Origin: JBAZPT01 sp041645535
GTDB lineage: Bacteria > Patescibacteriota > Minisyncoccia > Moranbacterales > UBA2206
Assembly (NCBI GenBank): GCA_041645535.1
Contig: JBAZPT010000003.1
Coordinates: forward strand, 1-64,000
Direction of reading: 5' to 3'
DNA length: 64,000 bases
Position numbers and translations under genes: made by a program. Below the pieces are notes generated by a model. That model saw only the letters and a program-made list of their open reading frames with translations, ran no database searches and had not been told where the DNA came from. This document shows positions 48,055-57,491 of this stretch, piece by piece (position 1 is the first letter of the stretch; each line of letters starts with the position of its first letter).

Positions 48055-49906
48055 CAAAATCAGAGATTGTCTTTAAGACACCCTCTTCATCCAATCCGGC
48101 TTCGGCCAGAATTTCTTCCCGCGTTCCATGTTCCAGAAATTTATCCGGCAGGCCGATATTTTTCACAACCACTTTGAGGCTAGCACTGAAAATAAATTCA
48201 TTGACCGCGCTACCCGCGCCGCCGGCAACAACATTATCTTCAATTGTCACAAAATATTTGTGCGATTTTGCGAGTTCACGCAAAAGCTCTTCATCTAGCG
48301 GTTTTACAAATCGCATATCCACTAAAGTTGCGTTTAATTTTTCAGCTGCCCTTCTTGCTTTGCCAACCATCGATCCAAAGGCTAAAATCGCAATCCCTTC
48401 CCCTTCTTCGACCACTTTAGCTTTTCCAATTTCTATCGGCTCGCATTTATTTTTATTATATTCTTCCCCGCTGCCGCCTCTCGGATATCTCACTGCCACC
48501 GGACCATTATATTTGTATCCCGCTTCCAACATCGAATAACATTCATTTTCATTCGCAGGCGCCATAATGACTAAATTGGGCACCGCCCGCATAAACGAAA
48601 GATCCAAATTTCCAGCGTGCGTCGCGCCATCCTGGCCAACTACCCCGGCCCTGTCAATGGCAAAAAGAACATCTAACTTTTGCAGCGCTACATCATGAAT
48701 CAGTTGATCATAAGCTCGCTGCAAAAATGTCGAATAAATTGCCACCACCGGCTTTTTCCCGGCACAGGCCAGACCCGCCGCGAAAGTTACCGCGTGCTGT
48801 TCAGCAATCCCCACATCATGATAGCGCTTGGGAAATTTTTTGCTGAATTCGACCAGCCCCGATCCATCGCACATCGCCGGCGTGATGCCATGCAGTCTCA
48901 AATCTTTTTCCGCCGCGTCGCATATCCATTCAGAAAAAACATCAGTAAAAGTAACGCCTTTTTTCGGATTCCCGTTTTTTTTGCCCGTAACCGGATCAAA
49001 GGGTTTCACCGCATGCAAAGAAAATTCATCCTCCTCCGCCGGCACATACCCTTTTCCTTTTGTGGTTATAACATGTAAAAATCTCGGACCCTTAACTTTT
49101 TTCAAATTAGTAAGAACTTCCACTAATGTCTTAATGTCATGCCCGTCAATTGGCCCGTAATAATCAAAACCCAATTCTTCAAATAGCGTTCCGGGAGTGA
49201 TTATTCCTTTTGTTTGAGCTTCAGCCCGGCGTATAAATTTTTTAATAGTCGGAACACTGCTCAATATTTCCCTGCCCCTTTCACGCATTTGCACATATGT
49301 CGGGGATGAAATCAAGCGAGTGAGATATTTGCCCATACTGCCCACATTGGGCGAAATAGACATCTTGTTATCATTAAGAATGACGAGCATATCCGCTCCG
49401 ACATCTCCCGCATGATCAAGTGCTTCAAAGGCCATCCCCCCCGTGAGCGCGCCGTCTCCAATCACAGCCACCACTTGTGGCGCATTTTTTTTATTTTTAT
49501 TGGCGATTGCCATTCCCGTAGCGGCACTGATTGAAGTGCTGGAATGGCCGACGGTCAGAGCATCGTATTCACTTTCTTCTCTTCTGGGAAAAGGCGCCAG
49601 GCCTCCTTTTTTTCTGATGGTATGCATTTGGCTTTTGCGCCCAGTTAGAATTTTGTGCGGATAGGCCTGGTGTCCGACATCCCAAATCAAAAGATCCTTT
49701 GGCGTATCAAAAACCCGGTGAATTGCGACTGTTAGCTCAACTACTCCCAAATTTGATCCGAAATGTCCGCCGGTTCGTGAAATACTACCAATTAAAAAAT
49801 CCCGCACCTCTGAGCAAAGTTGCGGCAATTTTTCTTCCGGGAGATTCCTCACATCTTGGGGAAAGTTGACCGAGTCTAATAACTTTTCCATATTATTTTT
49901 TTTCAT
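48047..49906 (-). CDS. dxs: 1-deoxy-D-xylulose-5-phosphate synthase
   Basis: Dxs (619 aa) condenses pyruvate and glyceraldehyde 3-phosphate using thiamine diphosphate, opening the MEP route to isoprenoids, including undecaprenyl phosphate. Visible: GHFGSNLGVVELTVAIH, the ThDP motif GDGALTGGMAFEALDHAG...NDNKMSIS, and HDVGIAEQHAVTFAAG. Length is normal. Ordinary gene, no insert seen. Confidence 0.95.
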   Translation of the reverse strand: MKKNNMEKLLDSVNFPQDVRNLPEEKLPQLCSEVRDFLIGSISRTGGHFGSNLGVVELTVAIHRVFDTPKDLLIWDVGHQAYPHKILTGRKSQMHTIRKKGGLAPFPRREESEYDALTVGHSSTSISAATGMAIANKNKKNAPQVVAVIGDGALTGGMAFEALDHAGDVGADMLVILNDNKMSISPNVGSMGKYLTRLISSPTYVQMRERGREILSSVPTIKKFIRRAEAQTKGIITPGTLFEELGFDYYGPIDGHDIKTLVEVLTNLKKVKGPRFLHVITTKGKGYVPAEEDEFSLHAVKPFDPVTGKKNGNPKKGVTFTDVFSEWICDAAEKDLRLHGITPAMCDGSGLVEFSKKFPKRYHDVGIAEQHAVTFAAGLACAGKKPVVAIYSTFLQRAYDQLIHDVALQKLDVLFAIDRAGVVGQDGATHAGNLDLSFMRAVPNLVIMAPANENECYSMLEAGYKYNGPVAVRYPRGGSGEEYNKNKCEPIEIGKAKVVEEGEGIAILAFGSMVGKARRAAEKLNATLVDMRFVKPLDEELLRELAKSHKYFVTIEDNVVAGGAGSAVNEFIFSASLKVVVKNIGLPDKFLEHGTREEILAEAGLDEEGVLKTISDFVK

Positions 49907-49939
49907 AAAATTGGTAATGTCCTTGCGTGCGGCAAAAGT

Positions 49940-51010
49940 TTAGCGTGAAACTAGTTGCCCGCAGGCACCTTGGATTTCTTCGCCCAGACTTTTTCTGATG
50001 GTAACCTGGATATGATTTTTTAGCAAAAAGTTTTTGAATTCTTCTATTCTGTTCCGCGATGACGGTTTCAATTCTCCGCCAGTAGTGTTGTAGCGAATCA
50101 AATTGACATGCAACAATTGTAATTTTCCGATTAACTTCAAATACTTTGCCAATTTTTCCGCGTCTTCCCGGCTATCGTTAATGTTTTCCAGAAGAATATA
50201 TTCAACAAAAACTTTTCTATTTGTGGTACGTAAATAATTACTTACACAGTTACGTAATTCTTCCAAATTATATTTTTTATTCACCGGCATAAAAACACTC
50301 CGCTTTTTGTCGTCTGCAAAATGCAAAGAAATCGCCAAATTAACCTGCGGAAATTCTTGGGCTAATTTTTCGATGCCCTCCGGAATCCCAGCAGTTGAAA
50401 CGGAAATACTTCTTGATCCAAGGCCAAATAAATTTTTGTTGATCAAATTTTTCAAACTTTCCCGAACATTTTCCCAATTTAAAAACGGTTCGCCCATGCC
50501 CATATAGACGATGTTGTTAATATCGTAATTTTCAATTTTCAACCCGCCTGCCGGACGGGCAGGTTTACAATTTTCAATTTTTGAATTTTTCTTTAAATAC
50601 TGGCGCCAGAAGAGAATTTGATCGGTAATTTCTTCCGCGGTTAAGTTGCGCGCGAATCCACCGCGCCCTGTCGCACAGAATCGGCAATTCATTGGACAGC
50701 CGACCTGGCAGGAAATGCATACTGACCAAACTCCGGGCTTGGGAGAAATTAAAACCGTTTCAATATTTTTTCCGTCTTCTAGTTTTAACAAGGCTTTCAC
50801 TGATTGCCCATCTTTCGCGACTAAAACTTTTTCAACTTCAAACGACAAAATTTTTAACTTAGACATCCGATGTCTAAGTTCTTTTGACAAGGTAGTTATT
50901 TCCTCAAACGAAGAAACGCCGTCCTCAAAGACGGCTTTTTGGATTTGCGCCAGCCGAAACTTCGGCTGGTTGTTTTTTTCTAAAAAAATTTTTATTTTTT
51001 CAACATCCAT
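49940..51010 (-). CDS. rlmN: 23S rRNA/tRNA adenine-C2 methyltransferase RlmN
   Basis: RlmN (356 aa) methylates A2503 of 23S rRNA and A37 of some tRNAs by a radical-SAM route. The cluster cysteines are in CQVGCPMNCRFCATG, and the catalytic C-terminal cysteine region is GEEIQGACGQL. Two palindrome inserts are in frame: CKPARPAGGLKIEN (about 146-159) and LRHRMSKLKILS (about 46-56). The first base overlaps the leuS stop. Confidence 0.93.
   Translation of the reverse strand: MDVEKIKIFLEKNNQPKFRLAQIQKAVFEDGVSSFEEITTLSKELRHRMSKLKILSFEVEKVLVAKDGQSVKALLKLEDGKNIETVLISPKPGVWSVCISCQVGCPMNCRFCATGRGGFARNLTAEEITDQILFWRQYLKKNSKIENCKPARPAGGLKIENYDINNIVYMGMGEPFLNWENVRESLKNLINKNLFGLGSRSISVSTAGIPEGIEKLAQEFPQVNLAISLHFADDKKRSVFMPVNKKYNLEELRNCVSNYLRTTNRKVFVEYILLENINDSREDAEKLAKYLKLIGKLQLLHVNLIRYNTTGGELKPSSRNRIEEFKNFLLKNHIQVTIRKSLGEEIQGACGQLVSR
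50541..50563. repeat. Palindromic insert 1 in rlmN
   Basis: CCCGCCTGCC-GGAC-GGGCAGG hairpin flanked by AATTTTCAA words on both sides, as in the tsaD hairpin, which also has flanking direct repeats. Confidence 0.75.
50856..50880. repeat. Palindromic insert 2 in rlmN
   Basis: AACTTAGACATC-C-GATGTCTAAGTT, an interrupted perfect palindrome. Its core GACATCCGATGTC also occurs in atpD. Confidence 0.8.
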
Positions 51011-53439
51011 CAGACCACAACATTTATTAGCTTGCCTTTGACAAAAATAATTTTTTTGATTTCCTTTCCATCAACCCAAGTTTTTATTTTCTCGCTTTGC
51101 ATGGCCAGTTCTTTGGCTTCGGTTTCGGAAATTCCAGCATCAACTTCAATCGAATCTCGCACTTTGCCGTTTACTTGCAATACTAAAGTAATTTTTTCAT
51201 CCTTGATTAATTCCGGATCATATTCCGGCCAAGATTGCAAAAATATGCTTTCTTTATATCCCAACTTTTCCCAAAGTTCTTCGGCGATGTGAGGAGCGAA
51301 AGGAGAAAGAATGGTAATCAGTAACTGGTAATTAGTAACTGGTAATTTTTCTTCTTTTTCCATTTCGTTTACCAAAATCATCATGGCGGAAATGGCCGTG
51401 TTAAACCGGAAATTTTCAATGTCTTCAGTGACTTTTTTAATCGTCTTATGTAATAAATTTTCAATCTTACCTTGTGCTTTCGACTTTTGACTTTCGACTT
51501 TTAACTTTAATCTCCATACTTTTTCCAAAAATCTTTTGATACCCACAATTCCTTTTGTATTCCACGGCTTGGCGTCTTCAAGGGGCCCCATAAACATTTC
51601 AAACATCCGCAGTGAATCCGCCCCAAATTCTTCTATAACCGCATCCGGATTAACCACGTTGCCCAATGACTTGGACATCTTGCGCCCATCCTCTGCCAGA
51701 ATTATGCCCTGATTGCGCAATTTCAAAAACGGCTCATCAAAATCAATATGCCCCAAATTATGCAGAACTTTTGTAAAAAATCTGGCATACAAAAGATGCA
51801 GCACGGCGTGTTCCGCGCCACCCACATATAAATCCACTGGCAGCCATTTTTTTACCGCCTCTTTGGAAGCAAATTCTTTTTCATTTTTCGAATCAGCATA
51901 ACGGAAATAATACCAACTCGAGCAAACAAAAGTGTCCATAGTATCTGATTCCCTTCTTGCTTTTCCGCCGCACTTCGGGCATTTTACATTCTGGAAGGTT
52001 TTTGAGTGGTTCAGAGGCGACTCGCCCGTCGGCTTGAAATCAACATCTGTGGGTAGCACAACCGGCAAATCCTCTTCCGGAACCGACACCTCTCCGCATT
52101 TTTCGCAATAAATTATCGGGATTGGCGCGCCCCAATATCTTTGCCGGCTCACCAGCCAATCACGGATTTTATAATTTATTTTTTCCTCACCAATTTTTTC
52201 TTTTTTGAGCCACTCGGTCATTTTTTCCCGAGCCTCTTCGGAAGTTAGATTATTATATCTTTCTGAATTAGTTAAAATTCCATCATCTATAAAAGCTGTT
52301 TCATTCATGGATGATTGTCCATCAGTATTTTTTATTACTTCAACTATTTTTAAACTATATTTTTTTGCGAATTCAAAATCCCGCTCATCATGCGCCGGCA
52401 CCGCCATGACAGCACCGGTTCCGTAATGCGCCAAAACATAATCCGCAACATATAGCGGCACTTCTACGCTCGCGAAAGGATTAATGAGTTTAATGCCCTT
52501 GAGTTCTATGCCAGTCTTGTCTTTTAGCTCCATTCTTTCTAATTCCGTTTTGTTTTGAGATTCGATCAGATATTTTTCAACTTCATCCCAATTTTCTATT
52601 TTACTTTTCAGCTTTTGGACTGTTTCGTGTTCCGGCGCGATGACCGCGTAGGTCATGCCAAAAACCGTATCCAGTCTGGTTGTATAAACTTCAATAAATT
52701 CTTTGGTGCCGCTAATTTGCATCTTAAATTGGGCACCGGTGGATTTCCCGATCCAATTTTTTTGCGCCGCCTTGATTGATTCCGGCCAATCCACTTTTTC
52801 TAAACCCTCAATAAGCCCGACGGTTTTTTTGTTATTTTCTATGAAGTCAGTAATTTTGAAAAACCACTGCTCAAGATCTTTTTGCATCACTTCTGTTTTG
52901 CATCGATCGCAAGCTCCGCTCTCTGCTTGTTCATTGGCGAGCACTGTCTGGCATTTCGGACACCAATTAACATTAGCTTTCTTTTTGTACGCCAGACCAT
53001 TTTTATAGAGCAACAAAAAAAACCATTGTGTCCATTTGTAATATTCAGAATCAGATGAATTTACTTCACGCGACCAATCGTAGGAAAACCCCAATTTATT
53101 CATTTGTCCCTTAAATGTGGCAACCGCTTTTTTCGTTGTTTCTTGCGGATGAATTTTTGTCTTGATGGCATAATTTTCAGCGGGAAGTCCAAAGGCATCC
53201 CAGCCCTGCGGGTGAAGCACATTAAAGCCTTTCATGCGCGAGTAGCGGGAAATTATATCCGTAGCTGTATAGCTTTCCACATGCCCGACATGAAGACCAT
53301 CTCCAGAAGGATACGGGAACATATCTAAAATGTATTTTTTAGGCTTGTCGGAGGCATTATCCGTAGCACAAAGTTCCGGGTGTTTTGCCCAAAATTCCTG
53401 CCATTTTGGCTCAATGGCTTTAGGATCGTAAATTTCCAT
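51010..53439 (-). CDS. leuS: Leucyl-tRNA synthetase
   Basis: LeuRS (809 aa), class I synthetase charging tRNA-Leu. Signature HVGH in PSGDGLHVGHVES, KMSKS in GRKMSKSLGN, the CP1 editing domain with the T-rich YTTRLDTVFG and GTGAVMAVPAHDERD, and a zinc site CPKCQ...CDRC. Slightly shorter than Escherichia coli LeuRS. Two low-complexity stretches (KLKVESQKSKAQGK; PVTNYQLLITI) are encoded by repeated words like CTTTCGACTTTT and AGTAACTGGTAAT, likely late additions. Confidence 0.96.
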   Translation of the reverse strand: MEIYDPKAIEPKWQEFWAKHPELCATDNASDKPKKYILDMFPYPSGDGLHVGHVESYTATDIISRYSRMKGFNVLHPQGWDAFGLPAENYAIKTKIHPQETTKKAVATFKGQMNKLGFSYDWSREVNSSDSEYYKWTQWFFLLLYKNGLAYKKKANVNWCPKCQTVLANEQAESGACDRCKTEVMQKDLEQWFFKITDFIENNKKTVGLIEGLEKVDWPESIKAAQKNWIGKSTGAQFKMQISGTKEFIEVYTTRLDTVFGMTYAVIAPEHETVQKLKSKIENWDEVEKYLIESQNKTELERMELKDKTGIELKGIKLINPFASVEVPLYVADYVLAHYGTGAVMAVPAHDERDFEFAKKYSLKIVEVIKNTDGQSSMNETAFIDDGILTNSERYNNLTSEEAREKMTEWLKKEKIGEEKINYKIRDWLVSRQRYWGAPIPIIYCEKCGEVSVPEEDLPVVLPTDVDFKPTGESPLNHSKTFQNVKCPKCGGKARRESDTMDTFVCSSWYYFRYADSKNEKEFASKEAVKKWLPVDLYVGGAEHAVLHLLYARFFTKVLHNLGHIDFDEPFLKLRNQGIILAEDGRKMSKSLGNVVNPDAVIEEFGADSLRMFEMFMGPLEDAKPWNTKGIVGIKRFLEKVWRLKLKVESQKSKAQGKIENLLHKTIKKVTEDIENFRFNTAISAMMILVNEMEKEEKLPVTNYQLLITILSPFAPHIAEELWEKLGYKESIFLQSWPEYDPELIKDEKITLVLQVNGKVRDSIEVDAGISETEAKELAMQSEKIKTWVDGKEIKKIIFVKGKLINVVV

Positions 53440-53546
53440 AGGGTTTTTATATTACCCCTCTATTTTACTCTTTTTCTGCTTTTTTTCAACTATAAACCAA
53501 AAAACCGCCCAAATTTTGGACGGCTCTTTGCAACTGTAGAAAAGAT

Positions 53547-54494
53547 CTATTTATTTTTAACTTTTAGATATATTTTCTTCCCTATTCTATAAATAATATA
53601 GAAAATCAGAAGATACAGTACCAGCACCGGAATAACCTGGATGATCAGCACGATTAAAAAATTTACAAATCCTTGGATGCTTTTAACTAGACCATTAAAA
53701 GTTTCTTTGATCACCTGCCATGGACGCCAAGAATCGGCAAAGGTTATATTTTCATCTTCTGATAAACTTACCGTGATACTGGACATATCCGTCTGGGAAT
53801 CCATAAACTTAATCCTGCCTTGCAATCTTTCGATTTCGCCACGCACGCGATAAAGTTGCTGGGTGACATCCAAAATATCTTGGATTTTTTGCGCTTGTCC
53901 TAAAATATTTTGGAATTGCTGTTCTTCAACCTGTTTGTTTTTCAATTGTGCTTGGAGATCCGCGTATTGCTCCGTCACATCCTGGCCAGTTGTTGATTCC
54001 CGCACGACCAAAGTCGCGACTTTTTTGAGTTCACTGAAAGCTTTTTCAAAATTGGCCACTGGAACTTTCACGGTGACTGTTCCACTCTTCACATTTTTGG
54101 CCGTCTGATAAAAACTGGATGAAGCGACTTCTCCGCCGTTAGTTTTGGCAATATCAGAAATTCTGCGGCTGGCGTCATCCGCGCTGTTGACTTTCAAGGT
54201 TAGCTCTCCATTTTTGATAATTTTTTTGTCAGTAAGTTCCGCCGCGCTTTCATCCGTCGCGGCCGGCGCCGCCGTTTCCCTTTGGATAGCCATACCTGAA
54301 CTTTTCATGCTTGGAGCCGAACTGTCAAAAGACACGCTATTCCCCGACAACGACCCGCTTGGTAAACCAGAAATTCCACTTTGGCCGAGATTTTTCAGAA
54401 CTGTCATAACCGCCAGCACTAAAATCAGAACTCCGACAGCGATAAAAATTATTTTTTTATTTTTTCCATCCGCAGTAGGCATATTTTGTTCCAT
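53547..54494 (-). CDS. DUF4349 membrane protein
   Basis: A 315-residue DUF4349 protein: membrane helix at about 15-34, Ser/Gly/Ala-rich linker, DUF4349 domain (about 85-245, with long coiled coil LQAQLKNKQVEEQQFQNIL), and a second membrane helix (about 275-300). The role is unknown. Common in Gram-positive bacteria and CPR as an envelope protein. The LeuRS gene lies downstream. Confidence 0.87.
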   Translation of the reverse strand: MEQNMPTADGKNKKIIFIAVGVLILVLAVMTVLKNLGQSGISGLPSGSLSGNSVSFDSSAPSMKSSGMAIQRETAAPAATDESAAELTDKKIIKNGELTLKVNSADDASRRISDIAKTNGGEVASSSFYQTAKNVKSGTVTVKVPVANFEKAFSELKKVATLVVRESTTGQDVTEQYADLQAQLKNKQVEEQQFQNILGQAQKIQDILDVTQQLYRVRGEIERLQGRIKFMDSQTDMSSITVSLSEDENITFADSWRPWQVIKETFNGLVKSIQGFVNFLIVLIIQVIPVLVLYLLIFYIIYRIGKKIYLKVKNK

Positions 54495-54550
54495 TTTTTT
54501 GACTTAAAGTTTATACTTTTATTGTAACATAAAAAAAGGCGGGATAAAAA

Positions 54551-54994
54551 TTATTCTGAAAAACTACCGGGATTGATGCCCCCCTTGGTTCTGCGCTTCC
54601 TCCCTACTCGCAAGCGCGCCATTTCTTTTTCAATTGATGCGGCCACGCGCGCATAATCGGCATCATTCGTCCTAACTATTTCTTTCATTGCCGCCTCGGC
54701 TCTGACTTTAGCCTCCTCCGCGCGCTTGAGATTAATTTCTTCCGCGCGTTCAGCTGTGTCCGCCAAAACTACCAGATTATTATGATTAAATTCAATAAAT
54801 CCGCCAGAAGTGGCCATGATTATTTCTTCGCCATCTTTTTTGAGACAAATCTCGCCAGCTTTGAGCGCGGCAATATAACTGCGGTGATTGGGCAAAATCG
54901 TCACTTCTCCGTCCGCCACTGGCAAAGTCGCCTGATCAATTTCAGACTCAAAAACTGTTTTTTCCGGAGTTACAATTTTGAAATTAATTTTCAT
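54551..54994 (-). CDS. atpC: ATP synthase epsilon subunit
   Basis: F1 epsilon (147 aa): N-terminal beta-sandwich (KIVTPEKTVFESEIDQATLPVADGEVTILPNHRSYI split here over residues 6-41) and a two-helix C-terminal part that regulates rotation. Last gene of the F1Fo set, 54 bp after atpD. Confidence 0.92.
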   Translation of the reverse strand: MKINFKIVTPEKTVFESEIDQATLPVADGEVTILPNHRSYIAALKAGEICLKKDGEEIIMATSGGFIEFNHNNLVVLADTAERAEEINLKRAEEAKVRAEAAMKEIVRTNDADYARVAASIEKEMARLRVGRKRRTKGGINPGSFSE

Positions 54995-55048
54995 ATTTAC
55001 TTTTTTACCCTGTTAAATCCTGCAGAGCAGGAATTTTGCAGAGCAAAA

Positions 55049-56500
55049 TTATTTAACAGGGTGAATCTCTTCAATACTCCCTTTCATATAAAATTCCTGT
55101 TCTCCGACTTCATCCATCTCCCCGTCCAAAATCATTTTGAATCCCCTGATCGTATCTTTAAGTTTCACATATTTTCCAGCGGAGCCGGTGAATTGTTCCG
55201 CCACGAAAAACGGCTGAGAGAGGAACTTCTGTATTTTTCTCGCTCGCGCCACGGTTTGCTTATCTTCATCGGAAAGTTCTTCCATACCGAGAATGGCAAT
55301 AATATCCTGCAAGTCCTTGTATCTTTGCAAAACTTTCTGCACACCACGAGCGACTTGATAATGTTCCTCGCCGACGATCAATGGATCAAGAATAGTTGAA
55401 TTGGAATCCAGCGGATCAACTGCCGGATAAATTCCCAGTTCTGAAAGCGCGCGAGACAAAACCACCGTCGAATCCAAATGTCCGAAAGTTGTCGCTGGCG
55501 CCGGGTCAGTCAAATCGTCAGCTGGCACATATACCGCTTGCACAGAAGTGATCGAGCCTTTTTTAGTGGATGTAATTCTTTCCTGCAATTTTCCCATTTC
55601 TTCCGCCAGCGTCGGCTGATATCCCACCGCTGACGGAATCCGTCCCAAAAGCGCGGATACCTCCGATCCGGCTTGCGTGAAACGGAAAATATTATCCATG
55701 AAAAACAAAACATCTTTGCCCTCGGAGTCGCGGAAATATTCCGCCATAGTGAGCGCTGAAAGCGCCACCCGTTGTCTGGCTCCCGGCGGTTCATTCATCT
55801 GGCCAAAAACCAACGCTGTTTTGTCGAGCACGCCCGATTCTTTCATTTCGTGATAAAGATCATTCCCTTCGCGCGTTCGCTCGCCTACTCCGGCAAACAT
55901 GGAATAACCCCCATGTTCCTGCGCAATATTTCTAATCAACTCTTGAATAATAACTGTTTTCCCCACTCCCGCGCCACCGAACAAACCGACCTTGCCTCCC
56001 TTGATGAAAGGACAAATGAGATCAATAACTTTGATTCCGGTTTCAAATATTTCCGCTTCGGTCGATTGGTCTTCAAACGCCGGCGCTTCTCTGTGTATCG
56101 GCCAATATTCTAATTTTTTATCTGTGTTTAATCCGCCCTTAATCTGTGTTGAATTTGTGATAGACCCTAGACCATCTATCGGCTCCCCCAATAAATTAAA
56201 CATTCTTCCTAATACTGAAAGGCCAACTGGAACACTAATCGGCGCACCAGTGTCCGCAACTTCCATCCCGCGCTTGAGACCATCCGTCGAACCCATCGCC
56301 ACCGCCCGCACCTTCCCGCTCCCCAAATGCTGGTGAGCTTCGAGAACTAAGACATCCGATGTCCTTTCGGCCGTTTTGTCTTTGGACATCGGATGTCCAA
56401 GAGAAATTTCCAGCGCGTCATAAATCTTCGGCAGTCCTTCCGCGAATTCTACATCCACAACGGGACCGATGACTTGTGATACTTTTCCAATGTTTTTCAT
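55049..56500 (-). CDS. atpD: ATP synthase beta subunit
   Basis: Catalytic F1 beta (483 aa): P-loop GLFGGAGVGKTV, catalytic glutamate in AGVGERTREGN, and the DELSEED-like region GMEELSDEDKQ. Two in-frame additions are visible: HPMSKDKTAERTSD (about 37-50), coded by a palindrome, and an IxNSTQIKGGLNTDKK stretch at about 117-132. Confidence 0.96.
   Translation of the reverse strand: MKNIGKVSQVIGPVVDVEFAEGLPKIYDALEISLGHPMSKDKTAERTSDVLVLEAHQHLGSGKVRAVAMGSTDGLKRGMEVADTGAPISVPVGLSVLGRMFNLLGEPIDGLGSITNSTQIKGGLNTDKKLEYWPIHREAPAFEDQSTEAEIFETGIKVIDLICPFIKGGKVGLFGGAGVGKTVIIQELIRNIAQEHGGYSMFAGVGERTREGNDLYHEMKESGVLDKTALVFGQMNEPPGARQRVALSALTMAEYFRDSEGKDVLFFMDNIFRFTQAGSEVSALLGRIPSAVGYQPTLAEEMGKLQERITSTKKGSITSVQAVYVPADDLTDPAPATTFGHLDSTVVLSRALSELGIYPAVDPLDSNSTILDPLIVGEEHYQVARGVQKVLQRYKDLQDIIAILGMEELSDEDKQTVARARKIQKFLSQPFFVAEQFTGSAGKYVKLKDTIRGFKMILDGEMDEVGEQEFYMKGSIEEIHPVK
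56350..56401. repeat. Palindromic insert in atpD
   Basis: GACATCCGATGTCC (56351-56364) and GGACATCGGATGTCC (56385-56399) around a short loop. Read in frame, shares the GACATC/GATGTC core with rlmN. Confidence 0.82.
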
Positions 56501-56579
56501 ATGGTTTAAATTTTCATTAAGTTTTAATCGCTAAATATTGGCTTGATTTAGGCAATATTTACTGATCACAACTCAACGC

Positions 56580-56608
56580 TTGACTTTTGGGTTGGTTTGG
56601 AGTATAAT
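56580..56608 (+). promoter_or_regulatory. Promoter of the 57-aa gene
   Basis: TTGACT, 17-bp spacer, perfect TATAAT, pointing against the ATP synthase operon. Confidence 0.75.
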
Positions 56609-56661
56609 ATTAGGTTACAAAGTGCAATGACATTTTGAACAAAAAAAAGGAGGGGTTAAGG

Positions 56662-56835
56662 ATGAATCAATATAATTCTTTTCAGAAGGTTTGGAATCGC
56701 ACTTATCGCAGTGACAGCGATAATGTAATAATCACAAAGGACAGAGTATCATTTAAAAAGAGTCATCTGAATGGGGTAATTATAAGCTTAATCCTTTTGG
56801 GAATCACTATAGGATTAAACTTATCTAAGCTTTAG
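56662..56835 (+). CDS. Small single-helix membrane protein (57 aa)
   Basis: From the ATG at 56662, directly after the strong Shine-Dalgarno AGGAGGGG. It has a basic soluble part (MNQYNSFQKVWNRTYRSDS) and one C-terminal membrane helix (about 37-54). No family was recognised. It has its own promoter and terminator and is inserted on the opposite strand between atpD and the HIT gene. Confidence 0.72.
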   Translation: MNQYNSFQKVWNRTYRSDSDNVIITKDRVSFKKSHLNGVIISLILLGITIGLNLSKL

Positions 56836-56856
56836 AATCTAACTTCACTTCCTTTG

Positions 56857-56886
56857 GGGGCCACTACTGCTAGTGGCCTTCTTTAT
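56857..56886. terminator. Terminator of the 57-aa gene
   Basis: GGCCACTA-CTGC-TAGTGGCC then TTCTTT. It overlaps the end of the convergent HIT gene. Confidence 0.8.
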
Positions 56887-57266
56887 ATTAACTTTTCAAT
56901 AATTTTATTTGAATTTTTTACTTCCTTTATATCATCCATCAAAAACTTCGGTCCTGTAGCATCGCCTCTATATCTCGGTATTAAATGAAAATGAATATGA
57001 GCAATTTCTTCAGCTAAAAGCAAAATATAAATTTTTTCAGGTTCAAAATTTTTGTGTAATTTTTCATAATACTTTTTAACTAACTTTTGTAAATGCAAGT
57101 AATCTTCTTCTGAAATATCATTTATATTTTCATAATGTTTTTTTAAAGTAACAATGATATGTCCGTGACTTGTCTGAAGCTTTGAAACCAATACAACGGC
57201 TTTTTCATCTTCATATATAAAATCCTCTGACCTACTATCTATAATTTTACAAAAAATACAACCCAT
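56883..57266 (-). CDS. HIT-family nucleotide hydrolase
   Basis: A 127-residue histidine-triad protein with the AMP-binding/hydrolysis motif HIHFH (AHIHFHLIPR) and N-terminal CIFCKIID. Members cleave nucleoside phosphoramidates or dinucleoside polyphosphates. It lies between atpG and atpD and interrupts that pair. Confidence 0.9.
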   Translation of the reverse strand: MGCIFCKIIDSRSEDFIYEDEKAVVLVSKLQTSHGHIIVTLKKHYENINDISEEDYLHLQKLVKKYYEKLHKNFEPEKIYILLLAEEIAHIHFHLIPRYRGDATGPKFLMDDIKEVKNSNKIIEKLI

Positions 57267-57281
57267 ATGCCTTTTCCGTTA

Positions 57282-57343
57282 TTAATTCTCCAGCGCTGCC
57301 CTCCCCGCTGAAATTTCCGCGATTTCCTGCGTAATCTTCATCC
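57282..57343 (-). pseudogene. Degraded second copy of the atpG 3' end
   Basis: On the minus strand this encodes MKITQEIAEISAGRAALEN then stop, matching the last 20 residues of the intact AtpG just upstream. The few codons before it (MRQ) lie on the other side of the MITE-like element, at 57466-57477. Base sequence differs from the intact gene, so it is not a fresh duplication. Confidence 0.85.
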
Positions 57344-57461
57344 CGCACTAACTTTCGATATTGTTAAAAAATAACTAGTAGTATCTCGAGTAAATTTAAT
57401 TTCATTCATCTTTGCCTGAATAATATACATCTACTAATAAAAAATCGAAAGTTAGTGCGGG
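57343..57461. mobile_element. 119-bp MITE-like element
   Basis: Perfect 19-bp terminal inverted repeats, TCCCGCACTAACTTTCGAT at 57343-57361 and its reverse complement at 57443-57461. Direct repeats TTCA flank it (57339-57342, 57462-57465). Removing the element and one TTCA restores the reading of the atpG remnant. The interior is AT-rich and codes nothing. Confidence 0.85.
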
Positions 57462-57491
57462 ATTCATCTGCCGCATGCGCTATGAATGATT

